Shown: positions 22,137-32,580, counted from the stretch's first letter. The stretch: 64,000 nt of DNA from Poecilobothrus nobilitatus (GCA_947095535.1 OX352772.1:96515207-96579206), one strand, 5' to 3'. The notes: generated by a model from the sequence alone, not told the origin. Program-made: numbers and translations.

Positions 22137-23434
22137 TTATAGATTTGTGAATATATTTCGATTTTTATCAATTTGTATGACTCCATCAAATTCTCCATAA
22201 ACAATAGCACTTAGTGTAGATGTAAGTGGTTTTGATAGCCTTGTCTCAATTCTAACTGTACCCCGGTTTAGTAAGCCTTGACATACTTTATTTCCAGATG
22301 CGTCTGGAGTTAAATCAAAAGCAAGTATAAAAAATCAATCACTAAACATAGACTTTGTTATCTGATGACCTTTATCATTGTGGCAAATTCCAGTTCCTGA
22401 AAAAAGTGTACTGTATGCTCTGTGCAGTGCAGGAATTATTTTCATCTGAAAAACTGGTTTCAATTGCTGAATTAGGTATTTGAACACCATTTATGTTTAA
22501 TACAAATAATGAAATATCAAAATGTTTAAAATTGTATGCTTTTTTTGATCTTTTTCCAGAGTAACCCACATTTTCTGTCATACAAAAAATTATTGTGTTT
22601 GGCAACTGCCCAATAAAAACATTATCAAGTGATATTGACGAGCTGTTCAATTGTAAAACTTTTTACTTCAACGCATTTATAATTATATTTAACATTGGAT
22701 TTCCCAAGAACAGCATTGTGTGCTAACAGTACGCTTGGATTAACGGTAACATGCCTCATAAAAAGCGTGGCTTCTATAATTTTTAATTGTGATTCTTCAG
22801 AATTGTCTGTAAATAGATAAAAATCTGGTTTTTCAAGTGTTAAAACTATACGAATGTCAACATTATTTATAAGTAGAGTAGGTTGATTAAACATATCTAC
22901 GTGTAGTTTACCCATAAGTTCCACTACATTGCTATTATGATACAATTTTTGGCGCTCTTTCGAACCATTATTATCAGATTTAGCTATATTTACTTTATCT
23001 AAAATCTATCCTGCACATTCTAAATGAGTTGCAGCAGCATCTGTACCATAATTCAATAAAGATTAAATATAAGCTCTATAGTGATAATTTCCATCAGATG
23101 GTGTTATATTTTTGCCATTTAATTGAACATTACATTGTTTTATTAAAGAATGTAAAATGTTATGAACTGCACTTGGTTGAATTATTCTTCCTTCAGCATT
23201 TTTATCATTATTCCATTGCGTTCCATCTTTCTTTAAGTTCTGTACTTTTAATCTCAAATATGTAGAAGACAAATCTCTATATGTATCGCCATGACCCAGT
23301 GAAACAAATTCAATAGTTGAAAGGTTGTCTAAAGAAGCAATAGGATTGTAGGAAACTTCTTCAGATCGTAAAATGCTAGACTGAATAGGTTGGGTTTTAA
23401 AAATATGCAACTCAGATTTCATACACTCAATCAT
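22137..23434 (-). pseudogene. Major capsid protein of the F54H12.2 type, Polinton C
   Basis: About 430 aa in total, matching the usual size of this family. Frame 23063-23434 begins MIECMKSELHIFKTQPIQSS and includes YRDLSSTYLRLKV and HSLIKQCNVQLNGK. After a stop at about 23061, frame 22625-22945 has FNQPTLLINNVDIRIVL and ATLFMRHVTVNPSVL. Frame 22375-22650 has LPNTIIFCMTENVGYSG and NSAIETSFSDENN. The end, in a fourth frame, is at 22137. Proteins called uncharacterized F54H12.2-like in many invertebrates share this layout and are Polinton capsid proteins, probably double jelly-roll. That structural statement comes from family knowledge. Confidence 0.85.
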
Positions 23435-23436
23435 AA

Positions 23437-23874
23437 TTAATCAAAAATATCTTTATGTTTCTTTTTGTTATTATCTTTGCGTCGTTTTGACGTAAAATAG
23501 TTTAAATTTTTAATGAATGGTCTTTTTATAGCTTTTCGTTTTCTTTTACTAGAACCATATCTTTCATTCAGTTTTCGTACGGCACCACGTCGTACATTTT
23601 TAACAATCTCTTTACTACGATCTTGCATAACTTCTTTTACATTTGCACCAGATGCAATATCAGATAAAGCATTAATACCAGAGTTAATAACCTCTTTTTT
23701 CAAAATATCAGCGCCTGAAGTAAATAATGGTTTCAAATATCTAAAAAGTTCCCCAAAAAAGCTTCCCAATACACTGCCTCTTTGAAAAGGTACGGTTGAA
23801 TGTAATAAAGGGCCAATATCATCAAGTCCTCTACCAGATTGAATTAAATAATACTTATAATATACTCTCTCCAT
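23437..23874 (-). CDS. Basic virion-type protein with GRG and QRG motifs
   Basis: Intact frame of 145 aa, the only gene of copy C without a visible break. Near the N-terminus SGRGLDDIG and FQRGSVLGSFFGELFR form the Gly-rich motif pair seen in small capsid-associated proteins of Polintons and adintoviruses. The C-terminal half is strongly basic (RRGAVRKLNERYG; KRKRKAIKRP; KRRKDNNKKKHK), suggesting nuclear entry or DNA binding. It ends two bases before the capsid gene start, so both are probably on one transcript. Comparison with adenovirus pVI/pX-like proteins is only by position and composition. Confidence 0.7.
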   Translation of the reverse strand: MERVYYKYYLIQSGRGLDDIGPLLHSTVPFQRGSVLGSFFGELFRYLKPLFTSGADILKKEVINSGINALSDIASGANVKEVMQDRSKEIVKNVRRGAVRKLNERYGSSKRKRKAIKRPFIKNLNYFTSKRRKDNNKKKHKDIFD

Positions 23875-23920
23875 AATGAATAAAATAAAATAATATATAG
23901 TTTTGTAAAATCGCTTTCAT

Positions 23921-24803
23921 CTATACTTTTTTAAAATGTAATACAATTTTTGTTGGAATTGAACTATTGGAAAAGTTTATTTTGTATCCATATTTATCAC
24001 ATAAAAGTAATGAAATGTTATTAAATGATTTCTCCATATCAGTGAAAGAATTTTGTATGTTAACAGATCTTAAACATCTTACATCTTTATCACCTATTTT
24101 TTGCGGTTCAATTATATCTGTGTATACAAAAATCATATTAGGTTTAATAATGGGAATTAATTGTACACTATCTATAAAAGTTTTGAAAGCTTCTATTACA
24201 CGTGGTTTATATTTTTTAAATTCTGTAACTTTCGAAGATACTTGATTGAAACGTGTTGTAAAAAGTTCTTCCAGGGTGTAAGCGTAATTTGCTCTTATTT
24301 TTATATCTATTTTAGGTCTAGTAACACATATTGTAGTGTAACTTATATTTTTAGGCATCTCCTCAGCTTTTGCTGGCCAATATAATTAACATCATCGTTT
24401 ATAAAATTAAAAAATTCCCCAAAATCAGCTGTCGTTTAACTTCTTTTCTTGTAAACCTATTAAGTGGTCGTATATTTTGAATTAGTGTTGGTAGTAGAAA
24501 AACTTTCCAGTCACATATCATTTGTTTTTCTATGTATGGAATATAGGATGTTCCAACTCCTATCATATCTTTCTGCATACTTTTAATAAATATTTGAGTA
24601 CTTTTTTCCCATTCTTCACCATACACATTTGGAAAGAAATCATTAAAATACATTTCTCAAATTCCGACTTTCCACCTTGAATCACACATGTATTTATTCA
24701 TTTTATTTGTAAAAGATGATAATGAATTTTCTGGATAATAGTTCATAGATAAATCACTAAGTAAAGTGACATAAAATTCATCATTTACTTCTATGTTGTC
24801 CAT
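23921..24803 (-). pseudogene. Penton/minor-capsid candidate, Polinton C (full-length but broken)
   Basis: About 294 aa from the ATG at 24803, the only copy with both ends. The N-terminal block (24399-24803) has FYVTLLSDLSMNYYPENS and PNVYGEEWEKSTQIF, with a TGA near 24659. After a frameshift near 24390, frame 23921-24358 has PKNISYTTICVTRPKIDI and MIFVYTDIIEPQKIGDKDV, and ends FSNSSIPTKIVLHFKKV. An N-terminal FYVTL..S block and a C-terminal YTDIIEP block characterise a protein found next to the capsid gene in many animal Polintons. I take it as a penton or minor capsid candidate; the role is inferred from gene order. Confidence 0.75.
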
Positions 24804-25353
24804 GAGCTTGCGGATTTATTCTTACGAATTGGAAAATTAAGTTCTGTTTGAGTATTACCTGCTATAGCTGACCGTAAAACACGTCTTGATGAATTATTCA
24901 ACTCTTTAATATTTATAGTTTTTTCTTTTTTCGTTGGTGGGCTTGGGTTATCTAAAGGAACAGTTATAATGTCTCCTGTATCAGTTTCAAAAATTTGTAC
25001 ATTTTGATTTCTAATTGATTTTCTTTTTCTAAGACGTTCTCCAACTGAACCGGCTGACAATGCTTTTGTTAAAATATTTTCTTAAATTTCATCATCAAAT
25101 ACTTCGTCATCAGCTTCTTTTTCATATACTTCTTCTTCAGGTACAACTTGTGTTCCAACATTTTTATATTCAGGAAAATGCAACTGAGATTCCGCATCTA
25201 TATAAATTGGTTTTCCCGTTTCTTTTTTCTTATTTTAAATAGATTTTGTCTGTATAAATACCATTTTTGAGTGTCCGTAAGATGTTTATTTATCAATATT
25301 TTTTTCATAATTTTATCCAACTCATTGAGTTCAGCATCTGCATTTTACTTCAT
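24791..25353 (-). pseudogene. KWYLY-motif protein, Polinton C
   Basis: Runs from the ATG at 25353 to a stop at 24791, overlapping the next start by 13 bp. Codon 3 is TAA where copy B has CAG. The middle is acidic (EEEVYEKEADDEVFDDE) in one frame, and frame 24791-25060 has RLRKRKSIRNQNVQIFETDT and NSSRRVLRS. About 185 codons with several breaks. Function unknown; conserved position between the small basic protein and the penton candidate in copies A, B and C. Confidence 0.7.
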
Positions 25354-25406
25354 TTTCTCATAAATCTCGGGTTTTAGAATTATCATTTTGTTAAATGTTG
25401 TATTAT

Positions 25407-25730
25407 TCATTTTATAAAATTTCCGATTATCCCTGATAGTACTGCACCAAGAAGTGTAGGTAAAAATGCACCACGTTGAATAATAATTTTTCTTTTGCTA
25501 TTTATAGAATTTTTACGGCAAATTAGTGATCTTAATTCCTTTTTATACTTTCGTAATTGTGTTGTTGCTTTTTTATTCAGATTACAATTACCTTTTAAAA
25601 TATCTAATGCTATTTCACAAATTGTTTTAATTACTTCAGGGTCACAGTGTTTTATAATTACTTTCTGCAATTTTAGTTTAGAGGTTTTTAATAGGTACAA
25701 TATATAACGATTAGTTTTCAAACTTTTCAT
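25407..25730 (-). CDS. Small basic protein with hydrophobic C-terminus, Polinton C
   Basis: Open frame of 107 codons from the ATG at 25730 (MKSLKTNRYILYLLK). The start lies inside the ATPase gene (20-bp overlap). Conserved block KVIIKHCDPEVIK, then ALDILKGNCNLNKKATTQLR, a basic stretch, and the hydrophobic end GAFLPTLLGAVLSGIIGNF. Unlike the copies in A and B it has no frameshift. The layout suggests a minor virion or membrane-active protein, which is a guess from family position. Confidence 0.65.
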   Translation of the reverse strand: MKSLKTNRYILYLLKTSKLKLQKVIIKHCDPEVIKTICEIALDILKGNCNLNKKATTQLRKYKKELRSLICRKNSINSKRKIIIQRGAFLPTLLGAVLSGIIGNFIK

Positions 25731-26191
25731 ATTCTTCCCCAAATTGTTCTAATTGATCTCTCGTACAATAACACAAACCTTTTCCAAATATATCACTTCT
25801 TAATCGAAATATGTCATTAACGTCTTGAGTAAGATCTATTAATATATAGCCATATCCAACTGACATCACATCATTATATACTTTTTCAAATGATTTGATT
25901 TGATTAGGATATATTTGGCGAGCTAGAGGTACTTATCATGAGAATTTAACATCATATCATCGATAATAATTAACAAAGGTTTTTGATTATCATTAAAATC
26001 TGGATAGTATTACTATATTCTACATCTCTGATATATTTTGGAACGGCATTTTTGTCTGGATTACACCAAATAATTCTATTAATATGTGGTTGTATATTTT
26101 CTTTTTTATATTTTATTAAATTATGAATAAAAGTGGTTCTACCACACTATGATGGTCCCACAACCATCATGGTAAATGGGTGAAACAGCAT
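25711..26191 (-). pseudogene. ATP: Packaging ATPase, Polinton C, with internal deletion
   Basis: Starts at the ATG at 26191 (MLFHPFTMMV). About 175 bp present in copy A are missing near 25932, where GAGGTA is joined directly to CTTATCATGAG. This removes the FVTQ...NPRD block. A frameshift also lies near 26005, and the Walker A Gly-Lys-Thr region is altered (CCACACTATGATGG on the plus strand). The 3' end still overlaps the next gene. It is certainly inactive. Confidence 0.8.
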
Positions 26192-26311
26192 ACTTGTATT
26201 AGTTAAAAACTAACATTGATAACCTATATTTATAGGAAAAGCTCTTTTTCCAAAGTGAATATAAATGTAAATTTAGTAGTTATAATGAACATTCTTCCGT
26301 AAACATTCAAC
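26192..26311. promoter_or_regulatory. Shared divergent promoter region between ATPase and VDLQ gene
   Basis: 120 bp between two divergent starts. A TATAAATATA sequence on the minus strand (26225-26234) is a good TATA box for the ATPase block; in the other direction the same segment reads TATATTTATA. Copy A keeps the same spacing (11367-11486) and an ATATTTATAT core. No sequence-specific operator is evident. Confidence 0.4.
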
Positions 26312-26826
26312 ATGGATAATCAAATTTTCGTAGTTGATCTACAAATTTTAAAAGGAAATGAAAAGCAATATTTCCTAAAAGAACTGGCTATACTAAAAAA
26401 AGGAAGTTTAATTCCTACTGTCCAGAGGGAAATTATAATACCAGTATTGCGAAAATAAAATAAATGGACTTAAATGGAATTGAATATTTAGACATAAGAC
26501 ATTTAATATTTAGACATTTAGACACGGAATTGAATATTTAACTTTATTAACTTAATTGAATATTTAGACATAAAACCTATATTAAAATACTACTTAGAAT
26601 CAGTTGAAAAAATGTATGTTAAAGGAGAGCAAAAAAACATTTTCTTGAAAAGTACATTGACAGTGTTAAAATAGGAGATCTAACCAGAGACTTACCGTCA
26701 TTACCAAAGATTGAAAATTTTAAATCAACATGTCCTATACACTATACAAACAATAGTTTCAGATGTGCTGTAAAAAATTGTTTTAATGTCTATATGTATC
26801 TCTTAAAAGAAAAAATATTAAATTAA
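26312..26826 (+). pseudogene. Divergent VDLQ-motif protein, Polinton C
   Basis: Begins MDNQIFVVDLQILKGNEKQY at 26312. A stop and a local repeat of GAATATTTAGACA units (about 26475-26575) interrupt it. It then resumes with YYLESVEKMYVKGEQKN and ends with CPIHYTNNSFRCAVKNCFNV and a stop at 26824-26826. It is placed between the ATPase block and the right terminal repeat, where some Polintons carry an integrase, but no integrase motif is present. Compare the paralogue-like gene at 21763-22099. Confidence 0.6.
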
Positions 26827-27015
26827 GGTTTTTCAAATTTATATACAGACAGACGTATAGAAAATTTGGATTTCACTATTTCTGCAATCTTAACATGATC
26901 ATCGTAAAAAATTTTTCAACTCAGATTTCTATAAAATTGTAAAATATTTCTAGTTAAATAAAAATTTTTTGAACATGTTAATAAATCTGTTTTATTTTTA
27001 TATTCTTGTTTTGAA

Positions 27016-27841
27016 AATAGGTACCAAATGCAATTAACCTGATGACTTGGATTTTTTTTTCTTTTTTTATTCTTTGCAGATTATGCAACATACAATGAAC
27101 CTAAGCAACATGTTAATCGTTAAGTATTTCCATAACTTTAATTTTTTCAACATTCTTACAAAAAAAAAATATCGTACACGACACAGTGACAATAATTATT
27201 AATTCTCTTCTTTAAAAAAAAAAAAAAAAACCATTGGTTCTTTTTCCGATGGTTTGATACATTATGTAGACAGAAAAACAGGTTTGCACTTTTTCTTTAT
27301 GGATTTTAAAGATGAGTTGTATCTTTTAAAATTGTTGTATCTTGTACGTTTAAACTTTTTTGTGTTTTTATTTTTACATTTATCAACCATTTTTTCTTTC
27401 TACTTTCATATGCGCCTATTACTTAAGCCAAGTATACATCAATAACTAAACATGTACCACTTTAGATATTTTTTTGATTTCCTATTTTTTTTTTTTTTTT
27501 TTAACATTTTTACATAACAATTAATTAATGGTTTTTCCTTCCTCTTCTTTAAATACTTGTCATAAAAAAAAAAAACGAAAGAAAAAAAAACAAGAAATAA
27601 ATGCAAACATATCAAAAATGCAAGCAAAAATAAAAAGCAATTTTTTCTTACTATTTCGATGTTTACCTATTACTTCAAATAAGTATACAATCTTTATAAA
27701 CAACTAGACTTGTCCAGCGGCCACCACCGCCTGTCTGACCTATTTTTATGACATTAACCTACTTCCTTTCTGACCTAATTACGGGTTGATCTACTTCCGG
27801 GTGACCTTGACCTACTGACCTGTCTGCCCCAGTGCCTACCT
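27016..27841 (-). repeat. Right terminal inverted repeat of Polinton C
   Basis: Reverse complement of the left repeat. The outer end reads CCAGTGCCTACCT at 27829-27841. Matching blocks include GACATTAACCTACTTCC, ATGCGCCTATTACTTAAGCC (about 27410-27429) and GGTACCAAATGCAATTAA (about 27020-27037). Homopolymer A/T tracts account for most length differences. Confidence 0.85.
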
Positions 27842-28902
27842 TGAAGCGAAGGCGTTGAAGATTTCTCATAATAATTTTATTAAAATTAAAGTAGATTTAA
27901 CATAACCCTTGACAATCTCTGTAATGAAAATAACATCAGAAACCTCACGTCTAAAACTTAAAGTACACAAATCAATTAACTTTAGCCTTTGTTCATATGG
28001 TGGCAAAATAATAGGATTTGACCATTTGACCAAGTGGTGTAAGGCAAATCTAAGAAAGTTTCTGTACTGTCTCGATCCTATCAATGTGTACCATATAAAA
28101 TGGAGATCAAACCTGACCAGCATATGTCAGGTTCGGTCTTACAGGACAAGTGTACAACGATTTAAGAATATAGGGATCTGAAAATTTCTTAGAAGAACGT
28201 TTACCAAACCCCAATAATGAATTAGCTTTATTTATGATATTATTATAATGAATTTTAAAGCTAAGTTGGGAATCAAAATACACACCTAAGTCTTTTATTG
28301 AGGTAACTTTAGGTAAAATAATACCATCTAAGTTATAGTTGAAACTATAACTTAGTTATAGAACTAGGACGTCGTATATAAGATAACAATGCGCATTTAT
28401 TTACATTAAGTAGAAGACGATTATTAACGCACCAATTGTTAAAGTTTTGAAGGTCATTCTGCATAAGGACGGCGTCCTTAATATTAGATGTAATCTATTC
28501 AAAGATTTTCATATCATCAGCGTAAACTTGAAGCTTACAATTAAAAATGATAGAAGTAACATCATTTACAGATAAAATAAAAAGTAAAGGACCAAGGTGG
28601 CTACCTTGTGAAACACCGGAATTTGCCACGAATGGTTCTGAAATAACATTTTTGAATATAACACTATAGGAGCGATCACACAAATAAGAATATATCCACT
28701 TAAGGAAAAACTCTCGGAAGCCATATTTTTTTAGTTTTAGTAATATAATACTATGTGGCAATAGATCAAATGCTTTACTAAAATCAGTATAAACAACATC
28801 TGCTTAAAAACCTTCGTCCATGTTATGGAGAAGGGACGTTGTTTCAACTAGGTTTTTCACAGTAGATTTTTGTTTTACAAAACCATGTTGGTTATCTATT
28901 GG
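27842..28902 (-). mobile_element. LINE-2, middle segment (RT palm to C-terminus)
   Basis: Continuation of the LINE split by Polinton C. Frame 28495-28761 carries SGVSQGSHLGPLL and YADDMKIFE, differing from LINE-1 in only a few residues. Frame 27866-28123 carries the C-terminal PYEQRLKLIDLCTLSFRR. It ends at about 28902 where a SINE is inserted, and resumes at 29817. Stops and frameshifts show it is dead. Confidence 0.88.
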
Positions 28903-29816
28903 TCTTACTCAAGACGAAGTGGTTATGTCGCCAACCTTTCAATCGAAGGGTCTTGGGTTCAAACCCCGGTCAGGTCATAAATAAAAATAAAAAAAAAACA
29001 TGTAGTACTTTTATATCGTAATAATGTATATCGTATAATTAATAGTAGTAATAATAATAATAATAATAACAATAATAATAGTAATAATAATAGTAATAAT
29101 AATAACAATAATAATAATAATATAATATTAATAATAATAATAACAATAACTATAATAATAATAATAGTAATAATAATAATAGCTGCTACAGTGGAGTTAT
29201 CTTTTGTTATATCATGCAAGTAAGGTGTTATATACTACTGCACGTTGTAATCCACTGATGGCTCTGACTCTGTAGTAAAATAATAATAATATTAATAAGA
29301 ATACTAATACCAATAATAACAGGCGCTACAACGACAGTGGGCGTTGCCTTCAATAATTTTCTCATATAGTAAAATGTTATATACTACTACATGTTGTAAC
29401 TGTTGTAACGGCTATAGTCACTGTTAGCAAAATAGTAATAATATTAGGCCTAAATAGTAATAATATTAAATAGTAATAATATTAACCCTCACCTGCGAAT
29501 GCAGTATATTGGCTAGGGAATAGGGATATAAAAGGATAGGGAATGGATACGGAAACATTGAATCGGGAGTGGGACTGTAAGGAAACAATGAATCCTTTCC
29601 TTACAGTCCCACTCCCGATTCAATGTTTCCGTATCCATTCCCTATCCTTTTATATCCCTATTCCCTAGCCAATATACTGCATTCGCAGGTAAGGGTTTCA
29701 TCCCATTATATTGGCTAAAGGGAGAGGTGGATTTAGTCAGTACGAATCTGTCACTACCAAGGGGGAAATTCCTGGAGTCTTTGGAAGATTCCCACCTCCC
29801 TTAGCAAAAAAAAAAA
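28903..29816 (+). mobile_element. Composite tRNA-derived SINE, copy 1, inserted in LINE-2
   Basis: The head has an RNA polymerase III B box (GGTTCAAACCC, 28956-28966) in a tRNA-like arm; the A box is degraded. Then follow a long TAA microsatellite (about 29036-29185), a unit containing GCTGCTACAGTGGAG and CACTGATGGC (about 29180-29277), a related second unit (about 29320-29440), a 102-bp palindrome (29484-29697), a further unique stretch, and a poly(A) tail at about 29806-29819. LINE-2 sequence is continuous on either side by comparison with LINE-1. The same module order is found at 36831-37790. Confidence 0.75.
29484..29697. repeat. Near-perfect 102-bp inverted repeat, 10-base loop
   Basis: Left arm 29484-29585, right arm 29596-29697, loop CAATGAATCC. 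I find one mismatch (GTGAGG versus GTAAGG near the outer end). Only the right-arm orientation exists in the second SINE copy (about 37566-37670), so the left arm is a new reverse copy of the same sequence. Confidence 0.95.
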
Positions 29817-32580
29817 AAAAGATTAGAACAATGATAAATTGAATATATTATAATTAGTTCAAATAATTTTGGAATAGAAGATAATTTGGCTATCGGACGA
29901 TAGTTAGTAATTTCATTTTTAGCATTCTTTTTGTGAATTGGTCTGATATAAGACATTTTTCAAAAAGTAGGAAAAAGTCCGGAATTTAATGAGTTTTTAA
30001 GAAGTAATGTTAAAGGCGTAGCGAAAATGTTACAACACTTGCTCAGAATTATTTCCGGTATACCATCAGGGCCGGCAAAAGTATTATGGCCGAGTTTATT
30101 TAGATATTTGGAAACTATTTCTTCATTTATATTTATGTCATTAAGAGACATTTTTTGACAACTGTCCATAAAGGAGAAATAATTTTCATTTGGCGAAAAG
30201 GAAAAATCACTATAAGAAGTGCTGAAAAACTCACGAAAAGATGTCGAAATAACTAAAGGATAATTAATTGAAAGAAAATTGAAATTCATAAATGGAGGGT
30301 AATCATTACAATTACGTTTAGAATTTATGAATTTCCAAATTTTTTTCGGATCAGATTTTAGCTTTGTTGTCATTTGGTTAATGTAATTATTGTAAAGAAT
30401 ACCGGATCACGTTTTAAAATGATCAAAAAATATGGCAAAATTGTTATAGTCATTAATATCTTTTGATTTGAGATATTTACGCCAGGCTTGGTTTTTCTTA
30501 TTTCGGAGATATCTTAGCTCCTTTGTGAACCATGGTGGGCCAGATTTGAAAGATCTTTTTTTTTAAATAGGAACGAATTGAGTAAAGCCTTCGAACATAA
30601 TTTCATAAAACCTAATTGTCATTTGATTTAGGTCTATATTATTAAATATAGACGTGAAGTCATAGGTATTTAAGAAATTTATTAGTCCGGGATACTTGGT
30701 TTTATTGAAATTAAAACTATAAGAATCTGCTGCTTCAAGATTTACGGAATTAGTTAAACAATAGGTAAGACTTATTGAAGGGTGATAAGGGTCCAACGCA
30801 ACAAGCGATAACACCGAGTCACAGAAAGTGATATTATACCAATCAGAGGTAAATATTAAATTCAATTGTTTATTTTTAAAATTACGATGGTGGGAAACTT
30901 GTTGTAAATTGTTGGTACTTAAGCCATCAATAAATTGCGAATCAGTTTCACTCACAGAAGAATCAGGAATCAAAAAAGATTCTTCGTCATGATTAATCCA
31001 TGTTATATTAAGGAGATTAAAATCTCCACATAAAATTAACTCATCATTAGGACCTGAATTACAGCAGATTGAATCTATTAGATTTAAAAGAGTAATATAA
31101 ATATTTAAATTCGAAGAAGGTGGAATGTATATGTTAACAATATTTATATTTTTGTTTGAAGATTTTATATTCACACCTATTATTTTAAGACCGTCTGCGT
31201 TAAAAATAGGAATTTCATTTGCATTAAAAGAGTTTTTGACGGCAATACAACTCCCCCTTTAGGAATGTAACTATTAGATACATTAGGTTCAGCATATCTA
31301 TCTTTTCTAAAAAGAGAAAATGAGCAATCGATAAGCTCTAGATTGTTAATAGAAGAATTTAGCCAAGTTTCAGTTAATGCAAATACGTCAAAATTTAAAT
31401 TTATTGAATTAAGTAAGACTTGACTTGTTTTTGTTCTAAGACCTCTGACATTTAGGTAATATACTGATAAATTTATCAAAATTGAAGAATCTATCAAAGA
31501 TGTAGAGATCTTATTTAAATTATTTATTGACACGAAAAAATTTATTATAATTATCATTCGAAACTTGTAAGTAATTGTAATAATTACTATTACAATGACT
31601 GCGGTATGCCTTTGACATCTTTGAAAGATATACCTTTAGTTTCGTGAAATTTTATATATAATTTATGTAATTGTTTGTATTCGGTTGGTAAACCTTCTTT
31701 ATCAATTAAAACTTTTATACTTGTTCTGGTCTTACCTTCCAACACAGTATTAAATTTATCATCAAACAAGTATGACAAATATAATCTGACCATGTTATAG
31801 ACTTTATCTTCTCTTAGCCTTAAAAGAGCGACTGTATAGTCGTTGTTGGCAAGGGATTGTTGTGTCATTCTTGTTATCGGTGGGTGGTAAAAGCGGGTTA
31901 ATAATTGAAGGTTGAAGAGTTTCACCTTGAACAAAGTTTATGAATTTAGAAGTAGAAGGAACATTTGGTGAAGCTGGGGAATAAGAAGGAGGTTCAATTA
32001 TTGAAACACAATCAGAATTGGTAATTTCAGGATCTTTAGTTAGTGATCCAGTATTAAAAGAATTTATATTGTTATTGCTGTTCTGAATAGTATTGTGGTT
32101 ATGAGATTTGTTGTTCTGATTTATGTTTGAAGTAGTGTAAGTGTTTGAGTTAGTGTTTACTATGATTAAGGAATTATTTGTGTCTGTTGTGCTAGAGTTT
32201 AATGACTTGTTAACGGTTGAACTATTATTAGGATGAACAGTTATTATTTAACGTTATTATTAACGCTAGAAGCAGAATTACTATTATCAGAAACAATCTT
32301 TTTATTTTTAGATGTTATTTTTATATTATTACTAGAAATATTTTTATTTTTATTATTATTACTCCTATTTTTATTTTTATTAATTTTATTACTTATTTTT
32401 TATTACTATTATCACTAACATTTAACTTATTATCTGATTTGCTTTTCGCATCTTTACCTCTAATATCCCGGAATTTTGTAATTGTGGTCCCCTTATTCCA
32501 AAATTTAAGATTTTTCACCTTCATGATCATGTTTTCAGGAACGTGCACCTTAACGACAAGTATTTCGTACATTTATTTGT
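29817..32580 (-). mobile_element. LINE-2, 5' segment (ORF1, endonuclease, RT start)
   Basis: Frames 29960-30373 (RT start; KLKSDPKKIWKFINSKRN and NTFAGPDGIPEIIL), 30563-31174 (endonuclease; LILCGDFNLLNITW) and 31180-31557 (endonuclease start; YYLNVRGLRTKTSQ; FALTETWLNSS). Upstream, 31590-32580 is an ORF1 remnant missing from LINE-1. With LINE-1 as a guide the ORF2 order is complete, but frameshifts break it. The 5' edge near 32580 directly meets a Penelope-like element. Confidence 0.88.
31590..32580 (-). pseudogene. LINE-2 ORF1 remnant, Asn-rich
   Basis: Minus-strand reading with a start near 32571 and several breaks. The N-terminal part has KVKNLKFWNKGTTITKFRDI. The middle is very rich in Asn/Ser codons (AAT/AGT runs at 32230-32420). 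The last frame (31590-31934, 114 aa) has LANNDYTVALLRLREDKVYN and ends shortly before ORF2. ORF1 proteins of Jockey/CR1-type LINEs bind RNA; I see no clear zinc knuckle here. Confidence 0.55.

Larger units (their letters stand above)
14991..27841. mobile_element. Polinton/Maverick-like element, copy C (nearly complete, 12.85 kb)
   Basis: Both ends begin with AGGTAGGCACT and continue with matching sequence (GTAGGTCAAGGTCACCCGGA) as inverted repeats of about 0.8 kb. Inside are a family B DNA polymerase (plus) and a minus-strand block of ATPase, small basic protein, KWYLY protein, penton candidate, GRG protein, major capsid protein, small protein, adenain-like protease and an unknown gene, plus one divergent plus-strand gene. 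This set defines the Polinton/adintovirus group. I find no rve integrase and no tyrosine recombinase. It lies inside LINE-2, without a clear 6-bp target-site duplication. Stops and frameshifts occur in all large genes. Confidence 0.9.

Noticed and set aside
14985..27847. Target-site duplication for Polinton C
   Set aside because: The six bases on either side differ (GTAGAT and TGAAGC), and no shifted match was found.
28959..29219. Minus-strand frame rich in Leu/Ile
   Set aside because: It is the translation of the TAA microsatellite of the SINE.
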